Part shown: positions 33,273-42,482 of the stretch, piece by piece
Numbering within the stretch: position 1 is the stretch's first letter
Layout: every line of letters starts with the position of its first letter
DNA from: Flavonifractor sp. An306
GTDB lineage: Bacteria; Bacillota; Clostridia; Oscillospirales; Oscillospiraceae
Length of the DNA stretch: 58,511 nt
Direction: 5' to 3'
Assembly (NCBI RefSeq): GCF_002159455.1
Contig: NZ_NFIQ01000019.1
Span: 1 to 58,511, forward strand
Position numbers and translations under genes: made by a program
Notes under the pieces: generated by a model
Seen by the model: only the letters and a program-made list of their open reading frames with translations
Told to the model about the DNA's origin: nothing
Databases searched by the model: none

Positions 33273-34109
33273 CTATCCCTCCTGGCCAGCATCAGTCTGT
33301 GCTTGCGTGGTTTCCTGGACCTCCTGGCCAGAGGACCATGTGGTGGTTGTGGTTTCTCCGCTGTCGCCGCCGGCGCGCATGGTGTAATACTGCGTGATAT
33401 CGTCGCCCATCTCATTCTCCACATCCAAACCGGTCACCAGCAGCTCTACCCGGCGGTTGCCCGCCCGTTCCGCCGCCGTGGCGTTGCTGGATATGGGCCG
33501 CCACTGGCCATAGCCCACACTGACCAGACGGGCGGGGTCCACGATGTTTTTCTCCTGCAGATAGATGGTCACCACCGTCGCCCGGTTGCTGGCCAGGAAA
33601 CGGTCTGTCTCCACACTGTTGGGCTGGTCCGCTCTGGCCTGAGCGGTGTGCCCCAGCACCCGAATCTCATCCACAGAATCGCTTACACCCGCGATAAATT
33701 CAGATACCTGATCCAGAACCACCTTGCCGTCGTCCCGGAGAATATAGCTGTCTCCATCAAAAAACACCGTATCATCGAAGGAAATGAACACATATCCGCT
33801 GCCCTTGGTCACGCTGACCTTGCTGGTGAGGTTCTCCTGAGCCACGAATTCCATCATGGATTCGTAAAATTCCTCCATGTCGGAGTCAATTTTCTCCTGG
33901 GTTACCACACTGCCGTCCGGCGGCACTTCCGTGGTCGTGCCGTGGATATCAGCAGTGGGATTCAACGCCTGCACCAGCGCAATCCATTTGGATTGATCCA
34001 TCTGAGACATGGAATACAGCATGACGAAAAAGCACAGCAGCAGCGTCACCATATCTCCATATGTGTCCATCCAGTTGGCGCCGCCACTGCCACTCCGTTT
34101 TTTAGCCAT
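33273..34109 (-). CDS. motB: Flagellar motor stator protein MotB
   Basis: A 278-residue stator anchor. The single N-terminal membrane helix (about 18-36) carries the proton or sodium-binding Asp at residue 19 (YGDMVTLLLCFFVMLYS). The outside OmpA-like peptidoglycan-binding domain (about 125-250) shows RVLGHTAQA, DRFLASNRATVV and GYGQWRPISSN. It forms the ion channel with MotA, whose gene is 36 bases upstream. The placement of motAB inside the operon, before fliM, differs from Bacillus. Confidence 0.96.
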   Translation of the reverse strand: MAKKRSGSGGANWMDTYGDMVTLLLCFFVMLYSMSQMDQSKWIALVQALNPTADIHGTTTEVPPDGSVVTQEKIDSDMEEFYESMMEFVAQENLTSKVSVTKGSGYVFISFDDTVFFDGDSYILRDDGKVVLDQVSEFIAGVSDSVDEIRVLGHTAQARADQPNSVETDRFLASNRATVVTIYLQEKNIVDPARLVSVGYGQWRPISSNATAAERAGNRRVELLVTGLDVENEMGDDITQYYTMRAGGDSGETTTTTWSSGQEVQETTQAQTDAGQEG

Positions 34110-34145
34110 TGCTGAACCGCCTCCCGTACAAACCCTTCTACCTTC

Positions 34146-34997
34146 TTATTTCCGTTTTTTCCGGCCGCGCTTAGGAGTTTCCTTCCCTCCGCCGAGGTTG
34201 CTAATACCGCCATCTTCCCGTTCCTTCTGATTCATAAAGGTCATCAGCCGCTCCCGAAGGAACTTGGGATTCTCGCCGGACTGGATGGCCATGATGCCCT
34301 CCACAATGATCTGCCGGCAGAGGATCTCCTCCTCGTCCCGGGCCGTCAGGTTGGCGGCGATGGGGTTGAAGATCACATGGGCCAGAACGGAGCCGTAAAA
34401 GGTGGTAACCAGAGCCACAGACATGCTGGGACCCAGAGAATTCATATCCGCGCCGTCCAGGCTCTTCAGCATGTTGATCAGACCGATCAGGGTACCGATC
34501 ATACCGAAGGCCGGGGCTGCGTTAGAACCCCGCTCATACATGGCCACCACTTCCTGGTGGCGGGCAGAGGTCTGCTCAATGTCGTTCTCCAGGATACTAC
34601 GCACGCGGTCCGGATCGTTGGCGTCCACAATCAGCATGATGGCCTGCTTGAAAAAGGGGTCATCCTGCTCATTGGCCTTCTCTTCCAGCGCCAGCAGGCC
34701 GTTCTTTCTCGCAATCTGCGCCAGCTCGGTTAACTGATCCACGTAGATCGTGGGGTTAAAGGCTTTCGCCCGGAGCATGATCTCGATATGCTTGGGAAAG
34801 GACTTGGCCAGCTTGGGATAGCAGGCGACCATCACCGCCAGGGTACCGCCGATGGTGATAAGAATACTGGGTATATCGAAAAAATTTACTAAGTTCTCTG
34901 GAACTAATTCAGGTATAAGGCCGTCCATATTGACGGAGATGCCAAAGAACACAAAGAAAACGGCCAGCAGCAGTCCGATCAAATACACTATGTTCAT
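34146..34997 (-). CDS. motA: Flagellar motor stator protein MotA
   Basis: A 283-residue protein with four membrane helices (about 3-25, 42-60, 160-180 and 195-215). The MotA signature is seen as AAPAFGMIGTLIGLINML, and the large cytosolic loop has the charged residues that contact FliG (ANDPDRVRSILENDIEQ). The C-terminus is a basic tail ending in GRKKRK. It lies 48 bases after flbD and 36 bases before motB. Confidence 0.96.
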   Translation of the reverse strand: MNIVYLIGLLLAVFFVFFGISVNMDGLIPELVPENLVNFFDIPSILITIGGTLAVMVACYPKLAKSFPKHIEIMLRAKAFNPTIYVDQLTELAQIARKNGLLALEEKANEQDDPFFKQAIMLIVDANDPDRVRSILENDIEQTSARHQEVVAMYERGSNAAPAFGMIGTLIGLINMLKSLDGADMNSLGPSMSVALVTTFYGSVLAHVIFNPIAANLTARDEEEILCRQIIVEGIMAIQSGENPKFLRERLMTFMNQKEREDGGISNLGGGKETPKRGRKKRK

Positions 34998-35045
34998 TTA
35001 CGTCGATCCCTTCTCTTATATCCCGTCTCCAGCGGGCGGCGCCGG

Positions 35046-35261
35046 TCAGCGCCGGTCGATTACGGAGACCTCCCGGTGAATATCCTGCACCTTCGCGTTG
35101 TACTCCGCGATCTTCTGGATGATCTCCTCCACGGTGTCCCGCACCAGATAGTAGTCGTGGTTCATCATCACAACCTTGCACTCGGGGATCAGCTCGATAC
35201 ACTCGATCTGTTGATGATTGACCAGGAACTGCTCGTTGTTCATTTTTTTCAAAACGATCAT
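35046..35261 (-). CDS. flbD: Flagellar protein FlbD
   Basis: A 71-residue protein of the FlbD family (YlzI in Bacillus), found after flgE in most Gram-positive fla operons. It contains the family pattern MIVLKKMNNEQFLVNHQQIE, then IPECKVVMMNHDYYLVRDTVEEIIQKI. Its biochemical role is not settled. The first gene after the hook protein, 70 bases downstream of flgE. Confidence 0.93.
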   Translation of the reverse strand: MIVLKKMNNEQFLVNHQQIECIELIPECKVVMMNHDYYLVRDTVEEIIQKIAEYNAKVQDIHREVSVIDRR

Positions 35262-35331
35262 GGGCGTCTCCTTTCACTGTCCCCCGCCGCCCGGCTAACC
35301 CGGGCGGCGGAGGCTAGTTACGTACAGCCGT

Positions 35332-36498
35332 TTAACGCTTCATGTTGACCAGTTCTTCCAGCATGGTATCAGTCACCGTAACAATACGGGTGTTGGCCTG
35401 ATAGCCCCGCTGATAGATGATCATGTTGGAAAACTCGGTGGCCAGGTCGGTGCCCGACTGCTCCAGGAAGGAGGTCAGCAGAGACACGCCGCTCTTGCCG
35501 GAGAGCATGCTGTCGGGGTCAACGGTAGTAGTAGCAGTACCGTCCGGATTTGTTAAAAACATCTTACCATTGTTCAAGGAGCCCGTCACCGCGCTGTTGG
35601 GGGTGCTGATGGTGATATCCCCGGCCGCGTCGCCGGCGGTGTAGTAGGGGCCGTCGGTGTGGAGCACGCCGTTGGGGTTATCCACGCTGCCCAGGGCGAT
35701 GTAGCCCACCACCACCGGGTCGCCGGTATCCTTGTTGGTACAGGTGATCTTGCCGTTGGCGTCAATGCTCAGGTTCTCATAGTCAATATAACCGTCTACC
35801 TCAGGGCCAACCACGGCACCACCGCCTGCCGGCACCGTTCCGGGGTCCACGTTCTGGCCGGTGGCATTGTCAACACCCACATACACCGCATCGCCATAAT
35901 CCGTATTGGGGTCGTCAACACCGGCAAGCTGGCCGGTAGCCTTCATGGGCAGGCGAATGGGCACCAGGGCGGTGCTGACATTGAGGTCGGCTCCGTCAGG
36001 TAAAACACCGGGAGTTCCGGTCGTAGTCCCCTTGGGATCTTCCGTCGTGGTCAAAAATCCGTAGACCACATTGCCCTGGCCGTCGGTGAGGTAACCGTCC
36101 CGGAACTCAAAGTTGCCCACCCGGGTGAGGGTCAGGCTCTTGAGGGCGTTTACATCATCGACATCCAGAGTCTTGGGTCCCACCAGGAAGAAACCGTCGC
36201 CCTTGATGGTGCAGTCGGTGGGCATACCAGTGGGCTCCAGGCTGCCGGTGGTCATATCCAGATCGATGGTGCCGATGCTGCAGCCATAGCCGATCTGCCG
36301 GGGGTTGGTGCCGCCCATGGCGGTGGTACCGGCAGAGCCGGCGCTCAGGGTGTTGTAAATGCTCTCCTTGAAGGTCACGCGCTGGGCCTTGTATCCGTAA
36401 GTATTGACGTTTGCGATGTTGTTACCTACTACGTTCAGAGCTTCCATATGAGTTTTCAGGCCGGAAATGGCCGCGCTCATTGCTCCTGTCAAAGCCAT
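35332..36498 (-). CDS. flgE: Flagellar hook protein FlgE
   Basis: The 388-residue hook subunit. It has the N-terminal axial signature ALNVVGNNIANVNTYGYK (about 20-37), the start of the core beta domain CTIKGDGFFLVG, and the C-terminal helix QSGTDLATEFSNMIIYQRGYQANTRIVTV (key residues are the axial heptads). The central ~200 residues form surface-exposed, variable hook domains rich in Gly, Asp and Thr. A good AAAAGGAG precedes the ATG. FliK and FlgD nearby control and cap its assembly. Confidence 0.95.
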   Translation of the reverse strand: MALTGAMSAAISGLKTHMEALNVVGNNIANVNTYGYKAQRVTFKESIYNTLSAGSAGTTAMGGTNPRQIGYGCSIGTIDLDMTTGSLEPTGMPTDCTIKGDGFFLVGPKTLDVDDVNALKSLTLTRVGNFEFRDGYLTDGQGNVVYGFLTTTEDPKGTTTGTPGVLPDGADLNVSTALVPIRLPMKATGQLAGVDDPNTDYGDAVYVGVDNATGQNVDPGTVPAGGGAVVGPEVDGYIDYENLSIDANGKITCTNKDTGDPVVVGYIALGSVDNPNGVLHTDGPYYTAGDAAGDITISTPNSAVTGSLNNGKMFLTNPDGTATTTVDPDSMLSGKSGVSLLTSFLEQSGTDLATEFSNMIIYQRGYQANTRIVTVTDTMLEELVNMKR

Positions 36499-36594
36499 AA
36501 GAATCTTGCTCCTTTTAAAGTTTGCTGCTGCGCCGCCGGGGAAACGTCATTCGGACGCCCCCCAGAGCCTCCTTGCGGTCCTGCCCTCTGTGTC

Positions 36595-36975
36595 TCACAG
36601 GAACACGGCGCCGTCGATATTGGTAAAAATACTGTCCTTCATCTCTTCTTCAGACAATGCGGTGATGACTCTGCCGTTGGGAACGTTGACGATAAAGGCC
36701 AGGCTCTGGTCCAGCGCCAGAATATTGGTGGCACCTTTGGCCTCCGCCCGCTCCACGGAGTCGGTCAGCCGCTCCAGCAGGGTGGGTGTCACTTCAATAC
36801 CCCGCTCCTCCGCACGGCTGAGCGCGTGCTTGGAGAAAGCCACCTGCCTTGTCTGAGCCCGTTCCAGCTCCTGCTGGAATACCGCACCGAAATCACCAGC
36901 CGGACGCTGCGCCTGTACCGGCGCCTGCTGGCCATTCAGCGTGGTTTGGGTCAGCGAATGAATCGGTCCGACCAT
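36595..36975 (-). CDS. Flagellar operon protein, TIGR02530-like
   Basis: A 126-residue protein found between flgD and flgE in many clostridial and Bacillus fla operons. Landmarks are QVAFSKHALSRAEERGIEVT and ALDQSLAFIVNVPNGRVITAL, with a C-terminus IFTNIDGAVFL. The ATG at 36975 is chosen because AAGGAGG lies eight bases upstream; an in-frame start at 36999 has no such site. No enzymatic motif is visible; its role in hook assembly is unproven. A 96-bp gap without genes separates it from flgE. Confidence 0.88.
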   Translation of the reverse strand: MVGPIHSLTQTTLNGQQAPVQAQRPAGDFGAVFQQELERAQTRQVAFSKHALSRAEERGIEVTPTLLERLTDSVERAEAKGATNILALDQSLAFIVNVPNGRVITALSEEEMKDSIFTNIDGAVFL

Positions 36976-37007
36976 GGATTCACCTCCTTGCAGCCTCACC
37001 AGCCGGA

Positions 37008-37595
37008 TCAGACCTCAGGAGTGGTCTCCCCTTCGCCGCCCTCGCCGGTTCCGCCGCCTTCACCGCCGTCGCCGCCCTCACCGGGCTCTTCCGGAACCTC
37101 AGGCAGCTCGCCTACCGCCATGATGCTGCTCAGGGGGTACATCTCGCCGTTGACGAAGATCACCTGGGTACCCTGATAGGTACCGGTGCCGGTTACTTCG
37201 CCCACGATCTCTTCCAGCTCGCCGTCTTCGTTGTAGGCGCCCACCGTAACGGTCTTGCCCACCAGAGAGGCGGCATAGGTCATGGTAGTGGAAACAGTCA
37301 GGGTGTCCAGACTGGTTTTCACGCTGCTCATCATGCTTACCACAGACATCTGCACCAGCTGGTTGAGCATATCGGTGGTGTCGGTGGCGTTGTCAATGGT
37401 CTGGTTCTGCAGCTGAGCGACCATCAGCTGAAGGAAGTCGGTAAAGTCAAGGCCAAGGTCTTCATCAGGGTTACTGATGGTATAGCCCTGCTTCTCCAGT
37501 TCCTCCACCGTCGAGCCGCTGCTGCTCTTCTGGGCGGCGTACGCGCTGCCCGCGCTCAGGGACTCCAGACCCAGCTGCATAAAATCGCTGCTCAT
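37008..37595 (-). CDS. flgD: Hook assembly scaffold FlgD
   Basis: A 195-residue hook cap protein. The N-terminal signature LGLDFTDFLQLMVAQLQNQ (about 48-66) is diagnostic. An SLVGKTVTVG segment starts a short beta domain, and the C-terminal ~35 residues are a Gly/Glu-rich tail (GEGGDGGEGGGTGEGGEGE) not needed by the family and possibly disordered. It lies between fliK and the TIGR02530-like gene, the standard order. Confidence 0.93.
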   Translation of the reverse strand: MSSDFMQLGLESLSAGSAYAAQKSSSGSTVEELEKQGYTISNPDEDLGLDFTDFLQLMVAQLQNQTIDNATDTTDMLNQLVQMSVVSMMSSVKTSLDTLTVSTTMTYAASLVGKTVTVGAYNEDGELEEIVGEVTGTGTYQGTQVIFVNGEMYPLSSIMAVGELPEVPEEPGEGGDGGEGGGTGEGGEGETTPEV

Positions 37596-37626
37596 GCTAT
37601 CGCTTCACTTCCTTTTTCCGGAACGC

Positions 37627-38787
37627 TTACACAGCCTCCGGCCCGCTCTGCAGCAGACCCAGTCTCAGCTGATGGAGGAAACTGTCCGCCTCCTGCTTGG
37701 GCACCTGACGCTGCTGCTGTTGCTGCTGCTGTTGCTGCTGGCCGCCGTTCTGATCCGGCTGCTGCCAGGGCTGCTGACCCTGATGGGGCTGGGGCACTTC
37801 CACCCGAACCTCGCCGCGGGTGCTGTCCTGCAGCATCAGGCCCAGAGTGTTGGCGTGCTCGCTGAGCAGCTTGGCCGCATGCTCATTCTCCGCCCGCAGC
37901 ACCAGATGGAGCGCTCCCTCCGGCGTACGGGTAAACTCCGCCGTCACGGTGCCCAGATTGGCCGGGCTGAGGGTGATCTCCACGTGCTGGCTGCCGTTGT
38001 CCAGAGCCTGGGTCAAAGCCTTGCTCAGCTTGGCATCCACATCGGCTGCCGGCGCGGTGGTGTCAATCTCCACCTTTTCGCCCACCTTGACAGGCATGTG
38101 CTCCACTTCCTGGAACACAGGGGTCTCCCCGCTGCCATTGACCTCCACAGCCTTGGTGTCACTCTCCTGCTGAGGAGCGGCGGTAAAGCTCTGGCTGCCC
38201 TCCATGGCATCGGAGTTCTCCTGGCTCTCCGGCGCGGCCGTCACCACCTGGGCCTGCTGGACCGGAGCCATATCTGTCTCCTGCACAGGCTGCTGGACCG
38301 TCTGGACCGTCTGCTCCTGGGGCTGCTGCTGTACCGCCGCCTGCTGAACCAGAGGCATGGTCTCAACCGCCACAGTTTCCTGCTCTGCCGTCACCACCGG
38401 GACAGCCGCCGTCTGCATGTTCTCCAGCGGCAGCACGGTGACCGCGGACTCCTCCGCCGTCACAGGCATCTGTACCTGAGCGGGCATTCCCTCCGCCAGC
38501 AGAGCCGCGCCCAGCGCCATCAGGTCCGCGTTCAGCACGGGCTCCTGCGGCTGGGTATCCTCTGTCTGGACGGGGTTCTTCCCATTCTCCACCGGACGCT
38601 GCTGGGTTGTACCCTGGGTCTGGTCTCTGTCCGGCTCCTGATCCAGCTGGTCCCGCCGCTCATTCAGCAGATCCTGGAAAGAGGGTCCGCTCTCCTGTCC
38701 GGCAGGCTTCGTGGTGGGCGTATTAAGGTTAGGCAGAGCCCAGGCGCCCTGGTTAATGGCCTGCAACAGCATATCCATCATATTCAT
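37627..38787 (-). CDS. fliK: Hook-length control protein FliK
   Basis: A 386-residue secreted ruler protein. The first ~215 residues are a Gln/Pro/Ala-rich, probably unfolded, measuring region. The C-terminal domain (about 235-340) has the FliK core ITLSPANLGTVTAEFTRTPEGAL and LRAENEHAAKLLSEHANTL, which contacts FlhB to switch export specificity. A run of ten or more Gln follows (about 352-364) before the conserved end FLHQLRLGLLQSG. Low overall conservation is normal for this family; position after fliJ supports the call. Confidence 0.9.
   Translation of the reverse strand: MNMMDMLLQAINQGAWALPNLNTPTTKPAGQESGPSFQDLLNERRDQLDQEPDRDQTQGTTQQRPVENGKNPVQTEDTQPQEPVLNADLMALGAALLAEGMPAQVQMPVTAEESAVTVLPLENMQTAAVPVVTAEQETVAVETMPLVQQAAVQQQPQEQTVQTVQQPVQETDMAPVQQAQVVTAAPESQENSDAMEGSQSFTAAPQQESDTKAVEVNGSGETPVFQEVEHMPVKVGEKVEIDTTAPAADVDAKLSKALTQALDNGSQHVEITLSPANLGTVTAEFTRTPEGALHLVLRAENEHAAKLLSEHANTLGLMLQDSTRGEVRVEVPQPHQGQQPWQQPDQNGGQQQQQQQQQQRQVPKQEADSFLHQLRLGLLQSGPEAV
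37711..37740. repeat. CAG/CAA run coding polyglutamine in fliK
   Basis: A run of trinucleotides (ctg/ttg on the plus strand, CAG/CAA in the gene) coding ten Gln near the C-terminus of FliK. It is partly interrupted by CAA. In-frame slippage here would not destroy the ruler. Confidence 0.85.
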
Positions 38788-38813
38788 CTTCTTTCACCTC
38801 CTTTCAATGGCAG

Positions 38814-39272
38814 TTATGTTCTCAATAAGCCGCTCTCCATGTGCCTTTTGGCAGAAACCAGCTCATCAATGAACTGCTCCTCGCTCTTCTGCATATCCTT
38901 CTGGTAGTCCTGGAGCTTCTTCTCCTTCAGCCGCTCCAGAATTCTGGTATCCACATGGGCCTGCATCACCTGACGGCGCTTGACCTCCGCCGCCTGCTGC
39001 AGCTCCTCCAGCCGCTTGGTCTCCCGGGCAATATCCCGCTCCAGCACCCGAAGACCGGTCTCATAGCCCATGGCGTCGGCTATGGAGATGCCTTCCGCCG
39101 CCCGCTCCCGGAATTCCTGGTTGACCTGGGCGTACTGCAGCTCCACAGCCTCTTTGCGCGCCTCCTGCTGCCGGACCCGTTCCAAAGCCTTGGCATATTC
39201 GCCCTGCAGTCCGTCCAGCACTTGCTGGCGGTAATCCAGCACACTATCCAGGCCGAAGCGAAATTTTTTCAC
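38814..39272 (-). CDS. fliJ: Flagellar export chaperone FliJ
   Basis: A 152-residue coiled-coil protein, the stalk of the flagellar export ATPase. The N-terminus KKFRFGLDSVLDYRQQVLDG matches FliJ (KFRFxLxxVLxYR). The rest is a long charged helix pair with frequent Gln, Glu, Arg and Lys. Start: the GTG at 39272 gives the family N-terminus and has GAGG eight bases upstream; another in-frame GTG lies nine bases earlier. It is between fliI and fliK. Confidence 0.9.
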   Translation of the reverse strand: MKKFRFGLDSVLDYRQQVLDGLQGEYAKALERVRQQEARKEAVELQYAQVNQEFRERAAEGISIADAMGYETGLRVLERDIARETKRLEELQQAAEVKRRQVMQAHVDTRILERLKEKKLQDYQKDMQKSEEQFIDELVSAKRHMESGLLRT

Positions 39273-39295
39273 GTCGGGCACCTCACTTCACAGGT

Positions 39296-40597
39296 TTATA
39301 GCAGCTTCCGCATAGCCTCCAGATCTTCTTCGTAGGTAAAGCCCTCTTTAACGCCCTGCATGAGAAACTGGTTGATGCCGTCGATCTTGCCCAAAGCGTA
39401 GTCCAGCTTAGGGTTGGTCCCCGCCTTGTACGCACCGATAGACACCAGATCGGAGTTCTTTTCATAGGTACCCATCACGTCCCGGATCCGGGCGGACAAC
39501 CGCTGGTGCTCCGGGGATACGATATCGGTCATCAGACGGGAAATGCTGGCGCCCACATCGATGGCCGGGAAGTGGTTACTGTTGGCCAGCCGCCGGGAGA
39601 GGACGATATGCCCGTCCAAAATACCGCGGACAGTGTCGGCGATGGGCTCGTTGGTGTCGTCGCCCTCCACCAGCACGGTATACACCCCGGTGATGGAGCC
39701 CTTTTGGAAGTTACCGCTGCGCTCCAGCAGCTTGGGCAGCTCGGCGTAGATGGAGGGGGTATAGCCCCGGGCCACCGGCGGCTCTCCCACCGCCAGGCCG
39801 ATCTCACGCTGGGCCATGGCGAAACGGGTCAGAGAGTCCATCATCAGCAGCACGTCCAGCCCCTGATCCCGGAAATACTCCGCGATACCGGTGGCCACCG
39901 AGGGACACCGCTTGCGCAGCATGGCGGGCTGGTCGGAGGTGGCCACCACCAGCACCGAGCGGCTCATGCCCTCGGGGCCCAGGTCCTTCTCCATGAACTC
40001 CACAACCTCGCGGCCACGTTCCCCCACCAGGGCGATGACGTTGATATCCGCTTTGACGTGCTTGGCGATCATGCCCATCAGGGTACTCTTGCCTACGCCG
40101 GAACCGGCGAAAATGCCGATACGCTGGCCCTTGCCGATGGTAAGCATACCGTCAATGGCCTTCACCCCGAACTCCAGCCGCTCCCGGATGGGAGGGCGGG
40201 CCATGGGGTTGATGTACTGCTCCCCGTCCACACAGAAGGGGACGCCCCCCTGAAAGGGGCCCTTTCCGTCAATGGGCTGCCCCAGCGCATTGATGACCCG
40301 GCCCTTGAGGAAGGGTCCCATGGTCAGGGTCAGCCGTTTGCCGGTGTTGCGCACGAAGTTGCCGGCGGAAATGCCGCTCATTCCCGAGTAGGGCATAAGC
40401 AGGATCCGGTCGTTCTTGAAGCCTACCACTTCCGCCATCACCTGGCCGCCGGATTCTCCATTGTAGATGCGGCAGATATCTCCTACCGCCGCCCGGCCGC
40501 CGGAGGCCTCGATGGACATGCCCACAATATTTTCGATCTTTCCGGTATAGCTGACGGTCTGGGCCGTCTGCACCTGCCGGAGCAGTTTCTCAAACAA
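39296..40597 (-). CDS. fliI: Flagellum-specific ATPase FliI
   Basis: The export ATPase, 433 residues, related to F1-beta. The Walker A motif GSGVGKST is at about 165-172, the Walker B strand LDVLLMMDSLTRFA is near 250, and the signature PPVARGYTPSIYAELPKLLERSG follows. The start is a TTG at 40597, with GGAGG eight bases upstream. FliH upstream and FliJ downstream are its regulators. The C-terminus is normal in length. Confidence 0.97.
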   Translation of the reverse strand: MFEKLLRQVQTAQTVSYTGKIENIVGMSIEASGGRAAVGDICRIYNGESGGQVMAEVVGFKNDRILLMPYSGMSGISAGNFVRNTGKRLTLTMGPFLKGRVINALGQPIDGKGPFQGGVPFCVDGEQYINPMARPPIRERLEFGVKAIDGMLTIGKGQRIGIFAGSGVGKSTLMGMIAKHVKADINVIALVGERGREVVEFMEKDLGPEGMSRSVLVVATSDQPAMLRKRCPSVATGIAEYFRDQGLDVLLMMDSLTRFAMAQREIGLAVGEPPVARGYTPSIYAELPKLLERSGNFQKGSITGVYTVLVEGDDTNEPIADTVRGILDGHIVLSRRLANSNHFPAIDVGASISRLMTDIVSPEHQRLSARIRDVMGTYEKNSDLVSIGAYKAGTNPKLDYALGKIDGINQFLMQGVKEGFTYEEDLEAMRKLL

Positions 40598-40612
40598 CAG
40601 TGGGGCCTCCTC

Positions 40613-41422
40613 TCAGCCGCCGTGCAGGATATCCTTGATATTGTCCAGCTGGGTGGACACGCTGGCGTCGATGATCTCATCTGGCATCTCGATGATGCAG
40701 GTGCCCGATTCGTCGTCCGCCATGGGGATCACCTTGATGTGGTCGGACAGGCCCGCCAGAGTGGCGGTAAGCTCCGGGGTGATCTGGGCCAGCTCCCTGG
40801 CGGTGCAGCCCCCCACGTAGATGTGGACCCACTCCCGCCGCTTCAGCCGGTCGGTGGCCATCTGGATCATCTTCAGGATCACTTCCCGGCTGCTCTTCAG
40901 GCTGACGTGGATGATCTTCTCCGCCACCGCCACGCTCAGGTCGCACAGCTCCGACTGGGTCTGCTCCATCAGGTCCTCCCGGGCCTGGCTGGCCTCCTCC
41001 AGAAACTGCTTGATCTGCAGCTCCTGCTGGTGCAGCTGTTCCTCCATAGCGGCTCTGCCCTCGATCTGGGCCTTGGACATACCGTCGGCATATCCCTGGC
41101 GGAAGCCCTCCTCCTTGGCCTGGGCCAAGGCTTCCTCGGCCTCCTGGGCCGCCTGCCGGCGGCTCTCCTCCAGCAGTTCCTGGGCCTCTTTCCGGGCCTG
41201 GTTGCGGATCTCCTCCGCCTGAACCTGGGCAAAGGAAAGCAGGCTGGCAGCTGCCCCCAGTTCTTCCTCCTGGGCCTGTTCCTCTTCGGTCGCCGCCGCG
41301 GGTTCCTCCTCCTCGGGGAGGCCCTCCTCTACCGGAGGGTCCTCCTCAATTTCGATGTCCTCCGCCGCCGGAAACGTGTAGGCACGGACCGGCCCCAGGA
41401 AATGCTTGAAAATGTTAGGCAA
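40613..41422 (-). CDS. fliH: Flagellar export ATPase regulator FliH
   Basis: A 269-residue FliH family protein that tethers FliI to the export gate. An acidic Glu/Pro/Ala-rich N-terminal ~70 residues is followed by a long coiled coil (about 75-160, many Gln, Glu and Ala) and a C-terminal domain with LSVAVAEKIIHVSL and WVHIYVGGCTAREL. The start is a TTG at 41422 with AAAGGA eight bases upstream, overlapping the end of fliG by eight bases. Confidence 0.91.
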   Translation of the reverse strand: MPNIFKHFLGPVRAYTFPAAEDIEIEEDPPVEEGLPEEEEPAAATEEEQAQEEELGAAASLLSFAQVQAEEIRNQARKEAQELLEESRRQAAQEAEEALAQAKEEGFRQGYADGMSKAQIEGRAAMEEQLHQQELQIKQFLEEASQAREDLMEQTQSELCDLSVAVAEKIIHVSLKSSREVILKMIQMATDRLKRREWVHIYVGGCTARELAQITPELTATLAGLSDHIKVIPMADDESGTCIIEMPDEIIDASVSTQLDNIKDILHGG

Positions 41423-42482
41423 TGATATCGTCCTTTCCGCCCTTGAGGATGATCAGCTCGTTCTTCTCCTCCAGGTCCCGGATGACGCCCACAATACGCT
41501 GCTGAGCGGCCTCCACGTCCTTGATACGGACGTTGACTGTAACCTCCAGATCGTCCCGGATGCTCTGCGCCATACGGCTGGACACATTGGAGAAGATCTT
41601 GTTGGCCACATCGCTGTTGGCGCCCTTGAGGGCCAGCACCAGATCCTTGGGATCGCAGTCCCGCACGAAGCGCTGCACCGAGCGGTCGTCCATGGTGACA
41701 ATGTCCTCGAAGACAAACATACGCTTGCGGATCTCGTCGGCCAGGTCGGCGTTGTGGGTGGACAGGCGATCGAAGATGCTCTTCTCGCTGGCCCGGTCCA
41801 GATTGTTCATCACGTCGGCCACGTAGTCCACGCCGCCCACCTTTACGTTGTTGGTGGTCATGAGGCTGGAGAACCGCTTCTCCAGCTCGGCCTCGATGAT
41901 TTTCACCGCAGCGGGAGAGGCGCTCTCCATCGTGGCGATGCTCTCCACCACCTTCACCTGCCGCTCCGGGTCCAGCTCGTCGATCACCGCCGCCGATTTC
42001 TGGGGATCCACGTAGGACAGCACCAAGGCAATGGTCTGAGGGCGCTCATGCTGCAATGCGGCATACAGCGACTTCTCATCCGCCTTGTTCAGGAAGGCAA
42101 ATTCCCGGTTCTTCAGGGATTTGGTCACTTTATCCAGCAGCTGGCTGGCAGTCTGGGAACCGAAGGCCCGCTCCAGCACCGCCCGGGCGTACTCCAGTCC
42201 GCCCTCGGTTACCGCCTTGTTGGTCAGGCACATCTGGTAGTACTCGTTGAGCACATCCTCGGTGGTGCCGGAATCCAGGTAACCCAGCTTGGCTACCTCC
42301 AGAGTGATCTGCTCCACATCCTCCGGGTCCATATACTGATAAAGCTGGGAGGCTTTCTCCGCCCCCAGGGAGACAATCACCGCCGCCGCTTTCTGCTGGC
42401 GGGTCAGCTCCCGCTTAGGCTGCTGGCGCTGGGTCTGTTTCTCTACCGCCGGCGTTGCGGGGGCAGATGTTGTTTCACTCAT
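41415..42482 (-). CDS. fliG: Flagellar motor switch protein FliG
   Basis: FliG is the rotor protein that meets MotA. The 355-residue protein has an extra ~25-residue Gln/Lys/Arg-rich N-terminal extension, then the FliF-binding domain (about 27-115, KAAAVIVSLGAEKASQLYQYMDPEDVEQIT region), the middle domain with the EHPQ-like HERPQTIALVLSYVDPQKSA, and the C-terminal torque domain with MFVFEDIVTMDDRSVQRFVRD. Its ATG overlaps the fliF stop as ATGA. Confidence 0.96.
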   Translation of the reverse strand: MSETTSAPATPAVEKQTQRQQPKRELTRQQKAAAVIVSLGAEKASQLYQYMDPEDVEQITLEVAKLGYLDSGTTEDVLNEYYQMCLTNKAVTEGGLEYARAVLERAFGSQTASQLLDKVTKSLKNREFAFLNKADEKSLYAALQHERPQTIALVLSYVDPQKSAAVIDELDPERQVKVVESIATMESASPAAVKIIEAELEKRFSSLMTTNNVKVGGVDYVADVMNNLDRASEKSIFDRLSTHNADLADEIRKRMFVFEDIVTMDDRSVQRFVRDCDPKDLVLALKGANSDVANKIFSNVSSRMAQSIRDDLEVTVNVRIKDVEAAQQRIVGVIRDLEEKNELIILKGGKDDIIA

